Shown here: positions 58,449 through 64,000 of the stretch, piece by piece
How positions within the stretch are numbered: position 1 is the first letter of the stretch
How the letters are laid out: the number at the start of each line of letters is the position of its first letter
Source: Clostridiaceae bacterium
Lineage (GTDB): Bacteria > Bacillota > Clostridia > Lachnospirales > Lachnospiraceae
Reading direction: 5' to 3'
DNA: 64,000 nucleotides
Assembly: GCA_902362865.1 (NCBI GenBank)
Contig: CABIYE010000008.1
Coordinates: forward strand, 46,968 to 110,967
The notes under the pieces: generated by a model
What the model was told of the DNA's origin: nothing
Seen by the model: only the letters and a program-made list of their open reading frames with translations
The model's database searches: none
Translations under genes and position numbers: made by a program

Positions 58449-61102
58449 AACTGGCGTATCAATATATGCGGTATTATAAAAGCCAGACCTTTGCAATTCT
58501 GGCAAGTATCATCTTAACGGCTGCCCTGTTGTCTGGCGTCAGTTCCTTGATCTACAGCAGCCAGAGGAACAGCCTGGAGAATCATAAGACCATATATGGG
58601 GATTGGCATTATTACCTGGATGTGGAACCGGAGGTGTTTGAGGAAGTACGCAGCGGGCAGACAGATGCCGGATTTCAGGTAGAACAATGCGGTAAGATGG
58701 AAATCCGGGATGTGGTGACAGAACCTTATCTCATTTATTTTATCAATACGGATGATTCTTACCGACAGATGGCACACCGGGAGCTGATTGAGGGAACTTA
58801 TCCCACAGGAGCAAACGAGATCGCGGCGGATCGTTACACGTTGGGGAATTTGGGATTTTCCGGTGAGATTGGCGATACCTTAAGCCTGAATGGAAAAGAG
58901 TATGTCCTGACCGGCATTATAAAAAGTGCCTGGGCAGCCAGTTCCAATGAAATGGAGCTTTTTGTGGGAGAGGGCTTTGAAGGCCGGGGAAACCAGCCCC
59001 TTTTATATTTGAGATTCGATGAAGGTGAGAAGCTGTATAAGCAGTTGGACGCTTTCCTGAAGAAGTATCAGATCTCCAGTGATGCAGTAACGGTAAATGA
59101 TGAAGTTGTCATGTACTTAGGCGGTGAGCAGCCGGACAGTATCATAGACATCGTAAAGTTTGCATTGACGGATGAGAGAGGTAATTTCACATACATTGTC
59201 TTGAAATTGCAAAGTGAATATAACCTGGCTTTCAACGGGATGATTTTGCTGCTCTGTGTTTTTAGTTTGTTCATCATAAACAGCATCTTTCATATCTCTG
59301 TTTCCAAACGGATGGCGGAGTACGGCATGATGCAAACACTTGGAATTAGTGAAAAAAGCATTGGCGGCACACTGATCTTAGAATTATGGATCTTATTTTT
59401 TATCGGTTATCCGATTGGGTGCCTGTTAGGGAATGGGATTCTGAATCTGCTTTGCGGACAGTTAAATGGTGTCTTTTCAACGCAAACGGTTGGAGCAGCA
59501 GGAACCGGTGTTGAACTTTCCCGGCTGGATCAGACCGCCATACAGGAGAGCATGGGGACTGCAGGGTTCTATGTGTCATGGGAGGCTATGCTGATTGGTT
59601 TTCTTTTCTTATTGGTAACATTGGTGGTTGTTGGTTTTTGTACGGTATACTCTATGCGAAAACAATCGATCCGGCAGGTAATGAGCGGAGATACCTCCTT
59701 TGTAAAAAGCAGAAGGAAGATATACAGCTTAAGAAATGCCAGCCTTGCGAATGTTGTAGTAAGAAAATTCATGTTTGCTAATAAGAAAAGAGTCATTGGA
59801 ATTTTGCTGTCTTTGTCGATTGGAGGATGTATCTTCCTTTGCACCACTTATATGGTGGAGAATTTGAAGGTACACGCAGAAATGTCCATGAAGTCAGACG
59901 ATGGCCTGGGATCGGAATACCGGATTTCTGTAAAATCGAATGTTTTATCGGATACCATTCCGGCATCAACCGTTGATGCAATAAAGAATATGCCGGAGTT
60001 GTCGGAGGTATATGCTACGAAATATACGTTGGGCGAACTTACGATTCAGACACAGGAACTGGAATGGGAGGAATATTTTAGTGAAAGGAATAAATATAGC
60101 TATTTCCAGCAGCAATTCGGAGGCATTTGTGTAGAAAAGGAGGATGGAACCTATGGAATCAAGTATGATGTTTACGGATATGATGCGGGAATGCTTGAAC
60201 AACTGCAGGCGTTTGTCCTGGAAGGAGAGATTATCCCGGAAGAGCTGGAAGAGGGGAACCAGATCATAGCAGTCGCAAACATGGATGGACAGGGGAATTA
60301 TAACTTTTACGGAAAACATCCCGGAGATACGATTACGCTGCGGGTTCCAAGAGACTTGAACTGTTCCCAGGAGGTGTTGACGTTCCAGGAGGCAGAGGAA
60401 AACTATATCACAAAGGAATTTGAAATTGCAGCCATCGTAAGCCGCGCATTGGCCCAGGAGGATAGTTTCCTGAATGTGGAACCGTGGAGTAATACGCAGA
60501 GTTTTATCATGACGAACTGGCAGATGAGCAGTCAGTTTGGAATTGAGGATTACAGCTTTGTGAATGCATCTCCGGCTGCCGGGGCAGATACTGATCAGGT
60601 AAGCGGTCAGTTATTGCAAAAGATTCAGGACGTACCCAAGGCGGTCCTTAAGGACTACACAGCGGCAATCGAAACACAGAAAAATTACCTGCGGCAGCAG
60701 CAGTTATTCTTTTCTGGAATTGCCGTAATTTTACTGGTGATCAGCCTGTTCCACATTATGAACAGTATGAATTATTCCATCCTCTCTCGCAGGCGGGAAT
60801 ACGGTATTATCCGGGCAATGGGGATTACGGATGTTGGATTTTACAAGATGATCTTAAGGACGGGAATTCTGTATGGCATTTTGGCAGATCTCTTTATTTT
60901 TCTGATCTACAATCTCGTTTTTCGGAGAATCATGGATTATTATATGGCCCATGTGGTACAGTTCCTGCATATTACAGCAGGAGTCCCGAATGGAATCATG
61001 GCGGCGGTTATGATATTAAATATTGTGATTGCGGTCATAGCAGTCAGCATTCCGGCGAGAAGGATTGTGAAATCAAATATCATAAATGAAATTGAACGGT
61101 AG
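58442..61102 (+). CDS. FtsX-like ABC transporter permease, two FtsX domains
   Basis: A large permease of 886 residues. Span 1 (about 17-37) is followed by an outside domain of about 215 residues, then three spans (about 260-405) forming FtsX repeat 1. Span 5 (about 455-475) leads to a second outside domain of about 270 residues, and three spans close repeat 2 (about 755-875). The cytoplasmic loops KRMAEYGMMQTLGISE and RRREYGIIRAMGITD contact the ATPase. The plan differs from BceB (one large loop); the substrate is probably an antimicrobial peptide or lantibiotic, unproven. Confidence 0.9.
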   Translation: MLKLAYQYMRYYKSQTFAILASIILTAALLSGVSSLIYSSQRNSLENHKTIYGDWHYYLDVEPEVFEEVRSGQTDAGFQVEQCGKMEIRDVVTEPYLIYFINTDDSYRQMAHRELIEGTYPTGANEIAADRYTLGNLGFSGEIGDTLSLNGKEYVLTGIIKSAWAASSNEMELFVGEGFEGRGNQPLLYLRFDEGEKLYKQLDAFLKKYQISSDAVTVNDEVVMYLGGEQPDSIIDIVKFALTDERGNFTYIVLKLQSEYNLAFNGMILLLCVFSLFIINSIFHISVSKRMAEYGMMQTLGISEKSIGGTLILELWILFFIGYPIGCLLGNGILNLLCGQLNGVFSTQTVGAAGTGVELSRLDQTAIQESMGTAGFYVSWEAMLIGFLFLLVTLVVVGFCTVYSMRKQSIRQVMSGDTSFVKSRRKIYSLRNASLANVVVRKFMFANKKRVIGILLSLSIGGCIFLCTTYMVENLKVHAEMSMKSDDGLGSEYRISVKSNVLSDTIPASTVDAIKNMPELSEVYATKYTLGELTIQTQELEWEEYFSERNKYSYFQQQFGGICVEKEDGTYGIKYDVYGYDAGMLEQLQAFVLEGEIIPEELEEGNQIIAVANMDGQGNYNFYGKHPGDTITLRVPRDLNCSQEVLTFQEAEENYITKEFEIAAIVSRALAQEDSFLNVEPWSNTQSFIMTNWQMSSQFGIEDYSFVNASPAAGADTDQVSGQLLQKIQDVPKAVLKDYTAAIETQKNYLRQQQLFFSGIAVILLVISLFHIMNSMNYSILSRRREYGIIRAMGITDVGFYKMILRTGILYGILADLFIFLIYNLVFRRIMDYYMAHVVQFLHITAGVPNGIMAAVMILNIVIAVIAVSIPARRIVKSNIINEIER

Positions 61103-61142
61103 AATGGGAGAAGAAAGATTTTGAGTTTAAACAGGCGGGTGA

Positions 61143-62156
61143 TTTAATGGGAAAATCCTTTATGTGGAGAAGATACCGAAGCCTGCGTATTACAAGCAGG
61201 AGCAGTTCGGAAAATATCTGGTAAGTGAAGAGGATGCGTATGACTGGAAACAGGAGACGATCATCCGTATTCTCCGCAACCCGCTGTACAAAGGCTATTT
61301 CTGGGTACAGAAATGTGACAAGAAGCATTTCAAGCAGAAAGGGCGGGGCTACATCCCCATAAAGGAGAGAACCATCATCCCGAGCGGCCATGAAGCCATC
61401 GTGGACGAGCATACATGGGATGCTGTACAGGAAATCCTTGACCGTCACACGAAAGTAAAGCCATGTACATCCGGTTATGACAACAAGTTCCGGGGAATTT
61501 TAAAATGTGCGGACTGCGGCAATAATCTGATGATCCATACGGACGAGAGGAACCCCGACAGGCCGCTTCTGGAGCGGACGTATTACCAGTGCCGCATTTA
61601 CCGGGTAAAGGGAACGAAGTTCTGCAGCCAGCACCGTATCAGTGCCGGAGATCTGGAAGAACTGGTATTGTCCGACATCCAGTACCATGCAAGAAAAATC
61701 ATAAAAAACCGGGAAAAATTCATGCGCAGGGTGTTAGGGCAGATGAATACGGCGGCGGAATACAGCCAGAAAAATCTCCAGAAAAAAGTGGGGGAACTGG
61801 AGAAAAAACGCCGGGAATCAGACAGTAAATTCATCCGTCTGTATGAGGACTTGTCTAAGAAACTCATATCAGAAGAACAGTTCCGGATGCTGTCCGCACA
61901 CTTCGAGCAGGAAAAGAAAGAATACACAGAAGAAATTGAAAAACTGAACACTATGGCGGAAAATCTGGAGGACAGCACGTACAAAGCGGAGCAGCTTGCC
62001 AATGAGATGGCGGAATGTGCGGAGATCAAGGAGCTGACCATAGCCATAGTGAACCGACTGATTGAAAAGATCGAGGTATCAGAACCAATGACCATAGGCG
62101 GGGAAAAAGTCCAGAAAATACGGATTTTCTATAAGTTTGTGGGAGAAATCAACTAA
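61143..62156 (+). pseudogene. Large serine recombinase, C-terminal part without catalytic domain
   Basis: About 335 residues are open: the recombinase domain (about 1-100; ETIIRILRNPLYKGYFWVQK), a zinc ribbon (LKCADCGNNL plus later CR and FCSQH), a long coiled coil (about 190-290) and a DUF4368-like end. The N-terminal resolvase domain with the catalytic Ser is missing; a TGA lies in frame at 61140. The permease gene ends 41 nt before. Such enzymes integrate TnpX/TndX-type elements. It cannot act alone. Confidence 0.82.
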
Positions 62157-62185
62157 AAAATTCATTATGTACCTATAAATCAAGG

Positions 62186-62877
62186 GCGAGGGAATTAGCC
62201 CCAGAGGGTACGAACTACCGAGCCAAGACACGGTTTGCGAAGTTCTATAACCTGCCAGAGCTTATGCAGATGTTCCGTGAGATTGCGGATATTCAGACCG
62301 TCGATATGTTAAAGCTCCCCGTGCCAGAAGTCAGATACCACAATATCAAGACAAAGCCGAGTGAGATACAGAAAGAAATGGTGGCGGGGCTTGCGGGGAG
62401 AGCCGAGAAAGTCCGTGCAAGGCTTGTGAAGCCGAACATCGACAATATGCTCAAAATCACGAATGACGGACGGAAACTGGCACTCGACCAGAGGATGATT
62501 GACCCGATGTTGCCCGATGACCCAGACAGTAAGGTAAATACCTGCGTGGACAATGTGTACCGTATCTGGGCGGAACATGCCGACACAAAGGCGGCACAGC
62601 TTGTATTCTGCGACCTTTCCACTCCGAAGAATGACGGCACTTTCAATGTCTATGACGATATGCGGGAAAAGCTCATCCGCCGTGGCATCCCTGCAGAGCA
62701 GGTGCGTTTTATCCATGAAGCGACTACCGATGCACAGAAAAAAGAGCTGTTTGCAAGGGTCAGAAGCGGCGAGGTGCGTATATTGTTCGGCTCTACCCCG
62801 AAGATGGGGCAGGCACGAATGTGCAGGACAGGCTCATTGCCATCCATAATTTAGACTGCCCGTGGCGACCCTCTGAT
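62186..62877 (+). pseudogene. Conjugative-element helicase/methylase fragment, frameshifted
   Basis: An SNF2-type helicase core piece of the large helicase/DNA methylase proteins of Clostridial ICEs: FAKFYNLPELMQMFREIADI, then KLALDQRMIDP, VFCDLSTPKNDGTFNVYDDM, and FGSTPKMG. In the G-run at 62806-62809 one G is missing; after restoring it the text continues AGTNVQDRLIAIHNLDCPWR. It then stops at WRPSD and joins the tnpV leader. Both ends are truncated. Confidence 0.78.
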
Positions 62878-62932
62878 GTAGGACAGATTTTTCGGACATT
62901 CAAAATAAAAAAGAATGTGGAGGTAACAGACA

Positions 62933-63203
62933 ATGGCAAAATCATTATTCGAGGAAATGGGGGCAGATACGAAAGGCAAGGCGATTACCTAATCCCATGC
63001 CTTACCTTACCCGCCGAGGAAGAACAGCCGATAGGCGTATGGGGAGAGCGTCACTTGCGCTATCTCAAGGAGTACCGTAGAGGTACATATATCAATCTGC
63101 TCACAAGCGGCAGGCTGAAAATCAGCTTGAATAGGTACAAAGGCTCAATAACATACGGGCGTGTGCGAGGGAGATTGTGAATGAGGAAATCATTTACGCA
63201 TAA
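62933..63203 (+). pseudogene. tnpV: Decayed tnpV
   Basis: TnpV is a small protein of Tn4451-like and other Clostridial elements. It begins MAKSLFEEMG after GGAGG. One G is lost in the run at 62959-62963, then GRYERQGDYLIPCLTLPAEE and HLRYLKEYRRGTYINLLTSG continue. The middle is deleted, and the normal end RLNNIRACAREIVNEEIIYA reappears in another frame up to TAA 63201-63203. Confidence 0.75.
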
Positions 63204-63269
63204 TAGACTGGCGGCAGAGGGTAAAAGTTCTGTCGCTTTTCTTTTTTAGAATTTATAGAAGAAAAGTTA

Positions 63270-63298
63270 TTGCAAAAACTAACGATTGGTAGTAACAT
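63270..63298 (+). promoter_or_regulatory. Promoter of the TetR gene with overlapping dyad
   Basis: TTGCAA (63270-63275), 17 bp, TAACAT (63293-63298). ACTAAC / GGTAGT (about 63278-63293, one mismatch) sits in the spacer, a likely autoregulatory operator. Confidence 0.45.
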
Positions 63299-63327
63299 AA
63301 CTAATATTGAGTACAGGAGGTATACTG

Positions 63328-63915
63328 ATGAATAGAAAAGAAGAAATTATCCTTGTTACATTGGAACTTGCAGCAGAGAACGGATTAAGTAATGTATCAA
63401 TGGCTCAAATAGCAGAAAAAATGGGAATACGAAAACCGTCACTTTATAATCACTTCAAATCAAAAGAAGAAATTATTGCTGCAATGTATCAATATCTAAG
63501 GGAAAAATCAAAAGAGCAATTATCACTTACAGATATTGATTACGGCGAATTTATCAAGGATAAAAGTATGGAAGAAGCATTAACACAGTCGGTATCAAAT
63601 TACAGCAGTATAAGTACCGAAAGTAAAATGTTTTCTTTTTACAAGGTTATTTATTCTGAACGGGCGGTTAATCCAACTGCTGCCCAAATTATGGCAGAAG
63701 AAACAAAAAGGATGATTTTGGCAACTAAAAGTTTGTTTTATGCTTTACAGGTACACAAAAAAATCTGTATTAGGGATATTGATATGGCAGCTACCTCTTT
63801 TGCTATGACGGTTCATGCTATCATGGACTACCAATTAGATTGTGCCTGTTCTGGGGAGCCTGTTTCAGAGGATATGATACAAGATTATATAAAGTGGTTT
63901 TGCAATCAATGGTAG
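63328..63915 (+). CDS. TetR-family transcriptional regulator
   Basis: A 195-residue repressor. The N-terminal helix-turn-helix is LSNVSMAQIAEKMGIRKPSLYNHFKSKEEI (about residues 19-48); the rest is an all-helical ligand domain with no recognisable ligand. CAGGAGG precedes ATG 63328; the frame also opens at 63307. AT-rich, like cargo of mobile elements. Its target, probably a transporter, would be beyond the right edge. After the stop (63916-64000) only a small GGAGC / GCTCC hairpin is seen. Confidence 0.9.
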   Translation: MNRKEEIILVTLELAAENGLSNVSMAQIAEKMGIRKPSLYNHFKSKEEIIAAMYQYLREKSKEQLSLTDIDYGEFIKDKSMEEALTQSVSNYSSISTESKMFSFYKVIYSERAVNPTAAQIMAEETKRMILATKSLFYALQVHKKICIRDIDMAATSFAMTVHAIMDYQLDCACSGEPVSEDMIQDYIKWFCNQW

Positions 63916-64000
63916 TGTAAAGTAGTCTATGAAAAAATGGAGCTGAAAAAATGGCTCCATCGGAACCTTGAAAATTGCAGATATATTAGCTTTTGGCGGT

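Noticed and set aside
61140..62156. Intact large serine recombinase
   Set aside because: The catalytic resolvase domain is missing and an in-frame TGA closes the upstream side.

Overview
The window looks like the chromosome of a gut-type Firmicute of the Lachnospiraceae (Clostridia). The evidence is PolC-type replicase, AGGAGG ribosome sites, the gene families present and fermentative ferredoxin enzymes. No rRNA, tRNA, CRISPR array or complete insertion sequence was seen. The species cannot be named from this sequence alone.

Region 1 (1-19040) starts with the 3' part of polC and a Crp/Fnr-type regulator. A long, tightly packed molybdenum/selenium purine-hydroxylase locus follows. It holds a short MoeA-like protein, a domain-permuted XdhC, MoaA, a MOSC-Mog fusion, ModABC molybdate uptake, xanthine phosphoribosyltransferase, MoaC, YqeC and YqeB. 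After these come an NCS2 xanthine/urate permease, the three subunits of a molybdenum hydroxylase, a MocA-like cytidylyltransferase and an EamA exporter. Together they import molybdate and xanthine, build and modify the cofactor, load the hydroxylase and salvage xanthine. YqeB and YqeC mark the selenium-dependent class. A palindrome centred at -41.5 of the first promoter suggests activation by the neighbouring Crp/Fnr protein.

Region 2 (19079-50856) is mostly core metabolism. It contains a J-domain protein, pyridoxal phosphate synthase PdxST, a MATE exporter behind a hairpin leader, MnmM, and a flavin-binding protein behind a 39-nt palindrome. An aryl-pyruvate module follows (IorAB, PaaK, an ACT protein), then a cold-shock protein, PTS enzyme I, a folate enzyme, LrgAB, an orphan binding lipoprotein and an acyl-CoA ligase. 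Next come a PHP phosphatase, YerC, a DUF1836 regulator, a heterodimeric ABC exporter, an NSS symporter, AroB/AroF, an SDR enzyme, PcrA and RlmD. A 45-residue gene at 49343-49480 overlaps the rlmD start by 4 nt.

Region 3 (50857-64000) is accessory DNA behind the 3' end of rlmD. Degenerate copies of rlmD-like 3' ends frame a single AT-rich gene for a 528-residue protein with a DUF4062/TIR-like N-terminus, which is the best candidate here for an undescribed defence gene. Beyond it are an AraC-EamA-DUF2000 unit (the DUF2000 gene is broken) and a two-component system with a MacB/FtsX-type ABC transporter and a BceR-like operator. Wreckage of an integrative element follows: a headless serine recombinase, a frameshifted helicase fragment and a decayed tnpV. 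The window ends with a TetR regulator.
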